Part shown: positions 10,527 to 20,500 of the stretch, piece by piece
Layout: each line of letters opens with the position of its first letter
How positions within the stretch are numbered: position 1 is the stretch's first letter
Assembly: GCA_012862575.1 (NCBI GenBank)
Contig: BLSF01000043.1
Location: forward strand, 186,001-250,000
DNA: 64,000 nucleotides
Origin: Parietichytrium sp. I65-24A
Taxonomy: Eukaryota > Sar > Bigyra > Thraustochytrida > Thraustochytriidae
Direction: 5' to 3'
Notes under the pieces: model-generated
What the model saw: only the letters and a program-made list of their open reading frames with translations
What the model was told of the DNA's origin: nothing
Databases searched by the model: none
Position numbers and translations under genes: made by a program

Positions 10527-11678
10527 ATGAGCTCCCCTCACAATCACGCCGTGCATACTCTAGCGTTCCTCGAAATCACATGCGACGCGGAAGAGTCGAC
10601 GTTTCGCGACGAGGGCGGCAAGGAGAACTATCAGTTCGTGACGTTGTGCCTTCGAACCGGCCCGAATGGTCTACCAGAGTCGCTGAAGAGCAAGAAGGTG
10701 GTCGAGCTGGACTGCTTGTTGGAGTACTTTGACGGAACCCCGCTCAAGGAGAATCTGACGGAGAAAAAAATTTCCCTTCTTGGACCTTGTGGAGTGGAGG
10801 AGAGAATCGTGCGGGACCGTCAAGGGACCCTGGATCTGGAGGAGTGTAAAGGTTCTGTCAGATTTAAGATTTTGAAACTCTCCAGTAAGACCGAGAGTTG
10901 CCAATTCCGCATGAAGATCAAGATCGCCGGTGTGGATGAATCTGTGGTTGCGCCGGTGTACACCAGGGCAGTCACAGTTTTGTCCAAACGGAAAAAGCTA
11001 AAGGCAAGTGACCGCCGACCTGAAGACGCGAAACGTCGTGAAGCCGAGCTTCTCGCTATCAAACAGAATGACGAGCTTGCCTTGCGCGCAAAATCCTTGG
11101 AAGCGCGAACTAAGTTGAATGTACCGCTTAGAAGGCTATTTCCAATGCCCACTCATCCAGAGCGACTCTTCCCAGAGTACCTCAACGACTCAGTTGGAGA
11201 CGATTGCAGCAGCCTCGCCTCCGTAAAAACAGAGGATTCCGCGCTATCTCCTGGACACTCACCGATGCTCAAGCGCGCTATTCCTAACGTTCAGCCGGCG
11301 CCAGCGAAACGTGTGCGATTGCATCCCGCCCACAATCGCATAGAAAATAAACCACCAAGTTCCCATCTGCCTGCTCTCGCTTTGTCCGACCTGAAGAAGG
11401 TGGACGTGCTTATTAAGCAAGCCGAACAGTCGCGCCGCGAAATTGAAGCACTGCAGAGTACGATTCGGACAATGGAAAACAGAGTCAAAAGCCTCGAGGA
11501 ACGAAACAAAGTTTTAGAGGATCGTGCTTTGTATCAATTCGGGGCAAACGGGGAGGAAGTCCAACCTAGTTTTGTTTTTGACGATGAGTTGACATTCACT
11601 GACATTCCTCTCCTCAGCTCTACGGGCGGCGATGAGTATTGTGATGTTAATTTCTTTTTGGACGGAAACCAAGGGTAG
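10527..11678 (+). CDS. Putative transcription regulator: beta-rich domain, NLS, coiled coil, acidic tail
   Basis: Family not recognised. The 383-residue product opens with a beta-strand-rich domain (about 10-150) ending in VYTRAVTVLSKRKKLK, a basic stretch that looks like a nuclear localisation signal. A charged helix follows, then a Pro/Ser-rich middle with a second basic cluster (AKRVRLH, about 260). A heptad-bearing coiled coil of about 50 residues follows (roughly 288-340), then an acidic-hydrophobic C-terminus (FVFDDELTFTDIPLL). The order of globular domain, NLS, coiled coil and acidic tail suggests a dimeric nuclear regulator; that is inference. The ATG at 10527 is used; the frame also has a GTG one codon earlier. 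No introns. The beta domain could be an immunoglobulin-like DNA-binding fold, which a structure prediction would test. Confidence 0.7.
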   Translation: MSSPHNHAVHTLAFLEITCDAEESTFRDEGGKENYQFVTLCLRTGPNGLPESLKSKKVVELDCLLEYFDGTPLKENLTEKKISLLGPCGVEERIVRDRQGTLDLEECKGSVRFKILKLSSKTESCQFRMKIKIAGVDESVVAPVYTRAVTVLSKRKKLKASDRRPEDAKRREAELLAIKQNDELALRAKSLEARTKLNVPLRRLFPMPTHPERLFPEYLNDSVGDDCSSLASVKTEDSALSPGHSPMLKRAIPNVQPAPAKRVRLHPAHNRIENKPPSSHLPALALSDLKKVDVLIKQAEQSRREIEALQSTIRTMENRVKSLEERNKVLEDRALYQFGANGEEVQPSFVFDDELTFTDIPLLSSTGGDEYCDVNFFLDGNQG

Positions 11679-12260
11679 TAATGCAAGGATCTCTTCAATC
11701 CCTCTGAACGACGCTAATCTATTTGCGGAAGATATTTGTACAGAATATATTATTGCTCATCTCTTGAGAGGCAAACCTGAACTTGAACTAATTGTAATAA
11801 AAACGAAAGCGAAATTGATTCAAACCTGCCTTGGATCGGCTTTGGTTTTGCCACTGCCCCATGCGCTGCTCGTATCCTTTGGCGCACACCTCAAGCTTTG
11901 GGATCTTTTGGAATCTTTTGGTTTTATGAAATACGGCAGTTGAAACAAGAAATAGTTATCAAAGACCACAACTCACGCATCCCTTCTGTACCAAGAGATC
12001 CGGCAGCAAAGGAAATATATCGAAGGAGCGCTCTGTGCTATCAAAAGACTCCAAAGCCTTGCATCGCCGCAAATAGCAAAATTGTTTGTTTTCTTCTATC
12101 GTATTGAAATTAAACATTTGATGCTATGATAAAACTAAGAATGGAGACAATCTATCTTCTGGCAAAGGTACAGGTTGCTTGAAAACCTTCAAACCCGCCT
12201 CTGAGTCTCAAATCATGAGAGCGCGTCGTAGAAATTTCAAAATCTTGCTAATGGTGAGCT
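11679..12260. other. Convergent 3' flanks
   Basis: Spacer between two genes that converge (ends at 11678 and 12261). It is AT-rich with several AATAAA-like words (for example near 11797 and 12110), consistent with 3' ends. No gene seen. Confidence 0.55.
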
Positions 12261-14841
12261 CTAATTCAGTTTCTCTCCGCGTATCGTTTCAGGATCTCTT
12301 AGATCTGGGCAAGACTTGAGGTGCAGACTTCCCTGAATAACCTGTTTCACGATCTCAACTTGATCCTCCTCCTTTTCTAGATCTTCTATGTGTACGCCTT
12401 TGCCTTCAGTGTCGAGATGAAGGATTGATCCCCCGTTCGTAATTGTATCGACCCGTTTCAAAATTTTCGATTGCAGCTCGCGCCTTTGCTCCATCATGGA
12501 GCTCTCGTTGTCTGGCACCTTCGATTGCGAGTTCTCTCCATTGAATTTCCGCAGACACTGCAGAATTTTCCTTGATATGATATTTTGGACGTCAGGGTCA
12601 AGCTGGGTTTGTTGAAAAGCGCGAGAATATCAGAACGTTGCACAGTATTTGTCAGCATAATTACGGTAAGGGTCGGGGCATGCAATTTGCCAAGCTCACA
12701 AAGAACAAAAGATACCAACTTACACTAGCGAACGCCTCGCGGCTAAAAAGCAGACAATTTGTCTCCCCCTTTGCCACACACGTCGCCGAACGCTCCGTGT
12801 TTGCGTACATACCCATCTCACCAAAAAAGTTGCCCATATTGACCGTATCAACCTGACGCCAGGTTTTACCAACTTCTGAGGCCTTGAATGCCACATCTTC
12901 AGTTTCTGGAATGAACACCTCAACTGTGCCCTTCGTGACAATATAGCATTCTTCCCCAAGGCTGCCATACTCTACAATAATTTCCCCGTCAGCATACGTC
13001 TTTCGTTCATAGAACCCGGACATCACTACCTGATCTGCAAGTATCTGCATGAGGTGCTGTTCCTCCTTATGGTCGTCCTCGACGGAAATCTGCTCATAGA
13101 AATTCTGCAACTTTCGGCGGATCAGTAGGAACGGTGGTCTCTTGTTTGGATTTGGATCCCAGCACTGAGTAATCAGCTTCTTAATCGGCCCCGGGACCTC
13201 ATCAGGAATATCCAGTCTATAGTCAGAGTGCGCCACCTTGTGCGGAAATTCAAGAGCGTCTAGGGGACTCATGTGCTCAAATGGGTTCTCCTCCGTAGCA
13301 ATCTCAAGGAGCATGATTGCAAAGCTGTACACATCAGCTTTCGTCGTGTACTTTTCGGCACGAATCATCTCTGGCGCTCTCCAGAACGGAGTCCCGACGG
13401 GAGTGGTTTCACCGCCGTGTGCTATTTTACTGGTCCCAAAGTCTGAAACCTTGGACGTAAATGTGGAAGACACCAGGATGTTTTCAGTCTTCAAGTCTCG
13501 ATGAATAAGGTGAACGCCATGCAGATAAGCCATAGCTTTCGAAATATCAATCGCAAGCTTGCACTTTGGATCCTCCCAGCTCATCTGCAACGTCTTATCC
13601 TGGAGCACAGAGCGAAGAGAGCCCCTGCTTAGGAGCTCCAATACCATACCAACCATTTCTGCTTTCTCGCTCCATGTCACGCCCATGAGCTGCACAACAT
13701 TGGGGTGCCTAAGTCCTTTCAGAAGCTTCACTTCGGCAATGAATTGTTCACAGCTTGACTTGTTCAATAGATTTGGAGGGAGGCGTTTCAGCGCCACGGG
13801 TGCATCCATGTAGTAAGCTTCAAAGACCTCTCCCATCGCACCCCGCCCAAGAAAGTCTCGCAAGTCTAAGTCGCTTGGCTCAATTCGAAGCCTTACCATT
13901 GTCTGGTTCTCATTGAGTCGTTTGAAAAATTCGCTGCTCTGTGTGTTCTCATAGGAGAGGTCTTGGGATATTCTTGACCGAGATGGATGGTTGCTCTTCC
14001 TCCTCTTCTTGATTGCGTCATCTAGCAGCTGCTTCCTGAACGCTGAATTAGAATTCATCATGATCCACGTTCGCCGAGCAAGATTGTCGCGAAGTGCAGT
14101 ATGTCGAAGCAAGAGGGAAAGGAGCGCAACGGTCAGCAGAAGCGTGCAAACTGTCGACCGCTCCACCGACCCTGACTGAAGAACAATTGCAAGAATGGAC
14201 ATGCCTAGGTAAAGAAAGATGGTGACCAGGCCAAGCTGTACAAAACGTTGGGTGCGGATTGGAGCTAGAGCAGCTAATCCCGCTAGGTGTCCGATCACGA
14301 GAAATGACGTCTCAGAAACGACTGAGCCTGTAAAGTCTTGGTCCAAAGAGAGCAGCGGATAACCCACAGAAACTGTAAGCGTCAAGACCCCTGTAATTAT
14401 CGAGCTGTCCAATACGTAGAATCGCTCGACGAATTTTATCACCAACCAATAGACTATGTTCATGGTAACGAGCACCGCGTACATTATGCAGTTGGGCGAC
14501 GTACGATTGTTTGCGCCGAATAAGAGCACAAAGAAGAATAATGAATACGATACCGCAATGAGGTTTTCAGTTCGTTCAACGAAATCGAATTCCTCTGACT
14601 GGCGCTGCTCACAATTTGACTTTACGTATGCCGTTTCTATCTCCTGATTGGCAAATCTAAAACGTCTGCCGTCCACAACGTCGCCCAGAATAGAATGCAA
14701 CTGGGTCAAGTGCTCAAGCCCATGTGATGTTCCAGTCTGCAGAGGCCCGCCATAGCTAATCACTTCACTCTCGAAATCATTGAAGCCGCGGTTATGTTCG
14801 GTGCCGGACCTGGTGCTCGGATATACCCGGCTTGACAGCAT
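12261..14841 (-). CDS. Multi-pass membrane TKL-type kinase with C-terminal cyclic-nucleotide-binding domain
   Basis: Exons 14841..12724 and 12602..12261 are joined across a 121-bp intron (GTAAGT...CCCAG), giving 819 residues. Residues 1-95 are soluble. About six hydrophobic segments follow (95-250). A kinase domain spans about 327-587: Gly loop GRGAMGEVFEA, Lys352 (VALKRL), HRDLKTEN with Asp449, DFGTSK with Asp467, APE. The TKL flavour is shown by VGTPFWRAPEM and CWDPNPNKRP. A cyclic-nucleotide-binding domain lies at about 604-720 with cassette FFGEMGMYANTERSATCV. A charged tail follows (710-819). All catalytic residues are present. The ATG at 14841 is the first in frame; seven codons upstream are open without ATG. 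It probably acts as a membrane kinase gated by a cyclic nucleotide, but the cassette departs from cAMP and cGMP consensus, so the ligand is unknown. Confidence 0.9.
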
Positions 14842-17041
14842 CGCTGCTTTGCTTGATAACACAAACGAGGGAGACCCTTTGGCTCGAGGCCTGTATATTC
14901 AATTCGCCCGTGGCGGCAACGCCAGGTGAACGGCGGGTGCGCTCTTTCGACTCCCCGAGGTCAAATTTGCCAGGCACGACAACCTCGTCAAAAAGAAATG
15001 AATGCAGCTCTCCGTGATCGTGCTAAAAGCACGCCGCTTTCCGACTGCCAACTGCCAAGCAACCAGCCCTTCAGACCGAAGGCAGTGCTCCCACCGTGAG
15101 CCTTCTTTCGACGTTCAAAGTAAAGTCGTCAGCGGTCTTTCCTTCACCACGACAGCACGCCACCGCTCGTCCTTGCCGCAACACTCCCGCAGACCTCTGG
15201 ATAGCTTGACCACACACGACCTCAAGGCGGCGCTGCGGGGCTGACTCGTTCGTGCGACTGAGTGGCCGAACGTGCTCGATTGGTGAGTAAGACGGAGTAA
15301 GGGGGAGACCGAGACGGCTTAGTCTTTCCTAAGCAGCTGGCTGGGCAATATTATGCGAATTGCATTCATTGCACTCGGCGTTGCTCGTGGGAGAGGGAGA
15401 GGAGTACATTTTCAAGTGCCTTTGGTCAGGTTTACTCGCCGAGAGTCTCAGACTTTAGTCGCTCCCAGTGACTACCGTGACTCTGAATTGTGGATTGTAA
15501 ACTCTAAATTCTGAATTCTGATTTCTACCCTCAGACATGCTCGGACATGCTTTCAGACCCGAACTTCGAACCAACAAAAAGTAACGAGTCTTTCGGGGAG
15601 CGACCAGAACCCTTTTCGACTCCTCTCGCATAGAAGTATATTGAGCATAGCCACTCAATTCTATAGAGGAACCCAACTGTCATGGCATTTTCTGTTCTGA
15701 TGGAGTACCGTTACCGGTAAATGCTGCAGTGCCAGTGCAGTGCCGCTGATGGCTGCGTCCTCTTAGGCTTCATTCTGGACGAGGTTAATTTGAACTCTGA
15801 GAGAGCCAAGTAGTAACCAAGTTCGGTTGAAGGTGTGCCTGACTCGGAAGGCCCTTCACGTTGGTTAGGCTTTCAGCCTGAGCAAGCATCTAGCTAGTAG
15901 CTTTCCGAACCAACACGTCTTGGTTGTTTTGGCCTTGCTTCACTGTCAGTTGTAGCGGCTTGACTGGCTTGACTCTTGTTTGGCAGGTAAAGGTTCAAAC
16001 AGCTTGAACCATCGTCGAAAACGTGACTAGAAGAGGACGACTTGCTTGGAGCTGCATGATCTGCAACGCAGTGCTAAGGCGCGGTCGTGCGGAGGCTCTG
16101 TCGGTGGCTAAGAATGGGGCATTGCACTGGCACTGGCACTGGCACTGGTAGATTTATAATGCAACGGAAACAATTCATTCGTTGCTGACATCTTTTTTAT
16201 CTACAAGACAGCGTACTCACAACCAGTACTTCCCGCCACCAGATAACTATGGTCAATTCGTAGTTGCGACGACCAATCTTTCCTCCTGATTCGTGTTATT
16301 GGCATTTGTCTGGTGCACTCAGAATTACCCCCAGAATTTTTGGCAGGAGTTCTCCGGTGGGTTCAAACACAAAAGTAAATAAACCCGCTCTCGCTCGGGA
16401 GCGTGTAAAATCACTCTATCGCTTGCTGTTCAATTGCAAGGTAACGAAATAAAGAAATGGAACGGACCTCGCGGAGAACAGGTTCCACCACACACTACCA
16501 CACCACCACACCTTACTTGACCACACCACACGACAATATCAGTTTCCTCGTCAACATATGTCAACACATGTCAACATTTGGAGATTCAAAAGCCGCATTC
16601 ACTATCGCCATGGTATAGAATAACAGTGCTCGCCAACTCTTCTAGCTAATGACCTGGCCTTCGACAGAGGAGGTTTCGGATCCTGATGCGTGAGAACTCT
16701 AGCTTGCCCTCCTCGCCTTCCCCGCCAAGTGTTTGAGCTTGCTGCTATGCTGCTCGGCGCGGGGAGAGTTCAGACTTCGAAAGGATAAAACCCTCAAACT
16801 TGAACCCCTTCACTCAAAGCGTTTACAAAATTGATGTGGTCATGACTGACGTCACTCTGAATCAGGGCGGGCGTACGTACTACGTACACTCACAGTCAGT
16901 ACTGGGTACCGGTACTGTACCCGGTACTCGAGTTTAGTGCCCCGTGCAGTAGTCACTCTCGGGACCCTCTGTCGGTCGGTACTCACAGTCAGTACCAGGT
17001 GATTAGCTCGTCTTCCAGAGGCCAGTACCGGTACGGGAGTC
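14842..17041. other. Intergenic with palindrome-rich PhyH upstream region
   Basis: No gene recognised in 2.2 kb between two divergent genes. It holds GAATTCTGAATTC-like words (15498-15525), a four-copy CTGGCA tandem (16125-16149) and short TCAACATATG/TCAACACATG repeats (16550-16580). The last 180 bp carry the palindrome cluster listed separately. Confidence 0.55.
16873..17034. promoter_or_regulatory. Palindrome cluster upstream of PhyH gene
   Basis: Within 170 bp of the PhyH ATG lie a 15-bp palindrome GTACGTACTACGTAC (16873-16887), the 10-bp palindrome GTACCGGTAC twice (16906-16915 and 17025-17034) and a one-base variant (16917-16927). There is also a direct repeat ACTCACAGTCAGTAC (16888-16902 and 16981-16995). 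The second GTACCGGTAC ends 7 bp before the ATG. Regulatory role is inferred from density and position. Confidence 0.45.
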
Positions 17042-17968
17042 ATGGGCGCGTCTGAAGTGTCTGAAGAGAGTTTGGAAGTTGATGCTGAGGCGCTGTTCAA
17101 AGGCGACGTCAGCGCGCTCCAACTAGCGAAGGAAACATTCGCGAGGAATGGTTTTCTAAAAGTACGCGGGCTGCTGTCCGATTCAGAGGTGGTCGCGGTT
17201 CGCGATAGATTCTCTGGCCTCTTCGCAGGCAAGTTTGAGACGGGAATATACCCTGATGAGTGGCACTGGCGAGAAGGCATCTCGCGCCCGGAGGCTTTTC
17301 GCGAAATTGTAAACGCCTGGAAGAGCGATATGGCCGTTCGACGTGTAGTTCTGTCAGAGCGCATTGGAACCATCGCGAGCTACCTGATGGATTGGGAGAA
17401 AGGCGCGCGCGTTGGCCAAGACGACGTTCTATGGAAACCACCCCTTGCCTCGGAGGTAGGGTTTCATCAAGACGCAGCGTACATTTCCACTCAGTTCCGG
17501 CCAGAACAAAACAATGCTGTTACAATTTGGGTTGCGCTTGACGATGCAGATGAGACCACCGGTGTTGTTGAATACTGCCCTGGCTCGCACAGATGGGCTC
17601 CAAATGATCAAGCTATCCGTAAAGCTGGGGACTCCTCCTTTCATGGGTCTCCAGACTATCGCCTTCCGCTCTATGAAGCAGCTGCTCAAGCTGGTGTGAA
17701 CCCTGTTCCCGAGATTGTGAGACTCGAAGTAGGAGCAGGGAGCGCTATTTTCCACCATCAAGACGTTTGGCATGGTTCGGCACGCAACGTTTCCACCGAT
17801 CGCCATCGCCGCGCACTTGGGATACACCTCATCAGAAGGGATGTACAGTGGAGATTGAGCCCTCATCCGGACTACATTTATGGTCGTTATTACCTTGGAG
17901 ATCCTGGACTCCGAGATGAGTTCTTCCCTCCAGTTTGCTCTGGGAAAACAATACGTTCGAAGCTGTGA
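17042..17968 (+). CDS. Phytanoyl-CoA dioxygenase (PhyH) family protein
   Basis: Fe(II)/2-oxoglutarate-dependent oxygenase of 308 residues. The metal triad is visible: His142 and Asp144 in GFHQDAAY and His244 in VWHGSARN. Arg257 in RRALGIHL is the likely 2-oxoglutarate anchor. The double-stranded beta-helix context is typical: AVTIWVALDDADETTGVVEY, then CPGSHRW. Length matches the family. There is no clear targeting peptide and no C-terminal peroxisome signal of the SKL type; the last residues are SKL preceded by TIR, that is, the protein ends ...RSKL. This is in fact a perfect PTS1 tripeptide, so peroxisomal import is likely. Substrate cannot be read from sequence; phytanoyl-CoA or another branched or hydroxylatable lipid is plausible. 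Single exon; ATG at 17042 is the first in frame. Confidence 0.93.
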   Translation: MGASEVSEESLEVDAEALFKGDVSALQLAKETFARNGFLKVRGLLSDSEVVAVRDRFSGLFAGKFETGIYPDEWHWREGISRPEAFREIVNAWKSDMAVRRVVLSERIGTIASYLMDWEKGARVGQDDVLWKPPLASEVGFHQDAAYISTQFRPEQNNAVTIWVALDDADETTGVVEYCPGSHRWAPNDQAIRKAGDSSFHGSPDYRLPLYEAAAQAGVNPVPEIVRLEVGAGSAIFHHQDVWHGSARNVSTDRHRRALGIHLIRRDVQWRLSPHPDYIYGRYYLGDPGLRDEFFPPVCSGKTIRSKL

Positions 17969-18186
17969 TGCTGGAAGAACCATTTTTTGCCATAGGTTCC
18001 GCTCCCATAAAAAAGACATTTACCTTTTCGGATATGAAAACTCACTAGCTCAGCGGCGAAACTGGTCGTGGCGCGCTGCGCTCACTGCCCAGTCAGTACA
18101 GAAGAATGTCCAAGTAATCATAGTTTCAATCATTTTGGTGATCAAAGAAACAGTACAATATCTTTATATAAGTATATACACAAAAC

Positions 18187-19563
18187 TCAAGTCTTATGAC
18201 ATTTATGGTCCGAATTTGGGTTGTTTGATGCAGCCAGATTGTTGGTGTGCTGTAGGCCATTCTGTTTAAGAAAGGCGTTCTGAGATGTGTAAGGCGAATC
18301 TACAGCAGGCTTCACAGCCATATTCTGCGGCAGAGGCAGATTCGGATGCTGAGGAAAAGCATGGTACCCGAGATTAGCCAGCCCTCCAGACGAGAGAATA
18401 GCTTGTAGCAAAAGGGATGATTGAATCGAAGAGAGCACCGCGCTGTTCAGGCCCCATGTCGCTGCATTGTTAGGAGACATTGGCGCAGACGCCATTCTAG
18501 ACGTCGATTCCGGTTCGTTCAGTAAAACCCTCCCAGCCAACTGCACACCATTATCAGAGCTGGAGACATTGGGAGCGAGTGGAGCAGGTAAGGTGAAGCT
18601 TTTGTCAATCTGGCTGGTAATCATTCCTCGCGAATGGGTCGACTGAGGCGACGTAGGCCCGGAACCGCCATCCACGGCAGGTTGCCCCATGTGCGATTCC
18701 TTCGCACAAGCAATTGCTCTACCTCCACTCTGGTCCATGAAAGTTCGGCCGCTCGTTCCAAAAGGGCCAGGGTTGCATGTCGAAGCGGTAAGATTCACCT
18801 CTGGAGCACGGAGGGCATTCTGCGCTGGTACTGATACAGGAGACTCCTTTCCAAGCGATAGCATCGCATTGACAGCAAGCGCGTCCCGTTGGGTCGGGGA
18901 CAACGTGGGCTTTCCGAAGTTCTCTTCGGCGGAAGAGCTGTGACCCAAAGGCTTGAGCTTCTTCTTCTCGAGTGCCTGCCCATGAGGCGCTGTTTCACCT
19001 GAAATAGAATGGCTATCTTCATCTTCAGAGGTTGCGCGGATTCTTTTTCGCTTGTTTTGTGTGTGTGTCTGTACGTGGCTGTTTCGGTTTGAGGCTTGTG
19101 CAAAGGACTTTCCGCAGCCGGGCCAGCTGCATTTGTATGGACGGTGACCAGTGTGTGTTCGCATGTGTGTTAAGAGGTTTGCTTTGTAAGCAAATTTCTT
19201 GTCGCAGTTTTCATATGTACACGAGAACTCCTTCTCTCCAGTGTGCACCAGCATATGTCGCTTAAGTTTCGCGCGCTCATAAAAGCGCTTCCCGCAGTCC
19301 TCGCAAGCGAATTCTCTAGGGCGATGTGTCAGGCAGTGCTTTCGCAGCACTTTTCTGTCCTTTACGATCTTTCCGCAGTTCTCAAACAAACACTGGAATC
19401 GTTGCTCGCCCGAGTCCGTCAAAACGCGATGAGGGCCCCATTTGTGTTGGGCAACGTGAACACGCAGGTTTTTCGAGGAGTCAAACACTTGCTCACATTC
19501 TTCGCATGCGAATGACGACTGCTTCTCCTCATCCGCAGTAGGCAAATTCGGTGCGAGGCTCAT
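18187..19563 (-). CDS. Five-finger C2H2 zinc-finger protein, YY1/GLI-like fingers
   Basis: Probable sequence-specific DNA-binding protein, 458 residues, no intron. Five C2H2 fingers stand at about 20-40, 58-80, 87-107, 115-137 and 145-167. Linkers of the HTGEKEF/HTGHRPY type join fingers 3 to 5. Fingers 2, 4 and 5 use the C-x4-C spacing seen in YY1, TFIIIA and GLI families (for example CSWPGCGKSFAQASNRNSH). A basic NLS-like NKRKRIR follows at about 170. The rest is low-complexity Ser/Asn/Pro, with no second domain. The fingers resemble YY1 most, but five fingers and the long C-terminus differ. The ATG at 19563 immediately precedes finger 1. The neighbouring PhyH gene converges, with a 218-bp gap. 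Confidence 0.9.
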   Translation of the reverse strand: MSLAPNLPTADEEKQSSFACEECEQVFDSSKNLRVHVAQHKWGPHRVLTDSGEQRFQCLFENCGKIVKDRKVLRKHCLTHRPREFACEDCGKRFYERAKLKRHMLVHTGEKEFSCTYENCDKKFAYKANLLTHMRTHTGHRPYKCSWPGCGKSFAQASNRNSHVQTHTQNKRKRIRATSEDEDSHSISGETAPHGQALEKKKLKPLGHSSSAEENFGKPTLSPTQRDALAVNAMLSLGKESPVSVPAQNALRAPEVNLTASTCNPGPFGTSGRTFMDQSGGRAIACAKESHMGQPAVDGGSGPTSPQSTHSRGMITSQIDKSFTLPAPLAPNVSSSDNGVQLAGRVLLNEPESTSRMASAPMSPNNAATWGLNSAVLSSIQSSLLLQAILSSGGLANLGYHAFPQHPNLPLPQNMAVKPAVDSPYTSQNAFLKQNGLQHTNNLAASNNPNSDHKCHKT

Positions 19564-19957
19564 TTGTCTGAAAACTTGTGCACAAAACCCAAAAGAATGC
19601 TCTAACCGCCCGAGATCTTTCGACGATTTGCACAGAGGAAATCAATTCCTCAGCCAAACCACTTGTAAATTGGAGATTCGTCGTGCCCGTTTCAGCAGTA
19701 TGCCCTGCACAGTGTCCGCAAGATCGAAATGATTGTTTATAGTAAGCGGCAAAAACAACCCGAGGTCAAAGTGAAAGTCGTTTGGCAAATCTTCTGCTTA
19801 GCTGCGGATTCTTGTGAGTGCTGTTGGGTTAGCCTTTGATCCAATCGCATTCCAGCCCGGTGTCCTACGCGCAGCTGGCTTGACACCTTCTTGTTTACTG
19901 TCTCGAAGTCTCGTGGGAGATATCGTCGAAAAGAGCTCTCCGCTGCTCCACAGGCGC

Positions 19958-19978
19958 CTCTCTCTCTCTCTCTCTCTC
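19958..19978. repeat. (CT)n microsatellite
   Basis: About 21 bp of CT, continuing in broken form to 19990, roughly 400 bp upstream of the zinc-finger ATG. Confidence 0.85.
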
Positions 19979-20241
19979 GCTCTCTCTCTGCTCGCTTCTC
20001 GGTCTGCACAACAAAAGGTTGCGACCGGAAGAACGTCGCAGCGTCAGCCGAGAGTGCGCGGACACGGGCTACAGAGCTCTCGGTTTCGTACGCGCTCGTC
20101 CCCAACGCTCTGCGCTCGTGTGCTCTTGCGCTCGAGTGCTCGTGTGGTCTGCGTTTCGTCGCGTTGTTCTTTGTGGTGCTTTCTTTGCGTGCGTGGTCTG
20201 CGTGGGTTGGTTGTTGCATCATGGCTCCTACACTTGGCTAA

Positions 20242-20500
20242 ACGATTTACGTAGGGACTGATACTGCACGAGAACAAATTTTGTTTGTCACTGGACAGGC
20301 TGGGAGGAGAAAGGTGTCTAGCAAGGCTACTGAGAAGAATAATGCGATTACTGTGAGCAGCATGGATTCCAGTAGGACCAAGAGGAGGAAGAGTGAAAGA
20401 ACTTGGAAAGCGCGAAAAGGAGAGGTTAATGAGACTAGTCTCCGGATAGTGGAGTGACTGGGCGGGTTTGCTCCTGCTGGATCACAGCCTACAGATCTTC
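20242..20500 (+). mobile_element. Possible pogo-like DDE transposase remnant
   Basis: An open frame without start (20242-20457) reads GQAGRRKVSSKATEKNNAIT, which resembles the conserved core of pogo/CENP-B-type DDE transposases (a Gly-Lys-Val block followed by Ser, Glu and a Thr-Val strand). Just downstream, in another frame (20468-20500), LLLLDHSLQIF resembles the LLLLDGHSSH strand that carries the second catalytic Asp. The spacing between them is about half of what the family uses, and the two pieces are out of frame, so it would be a decayed fragment. No terminal inverted repeats found. Similarity is judged by eye only. Confidence 0.35.
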
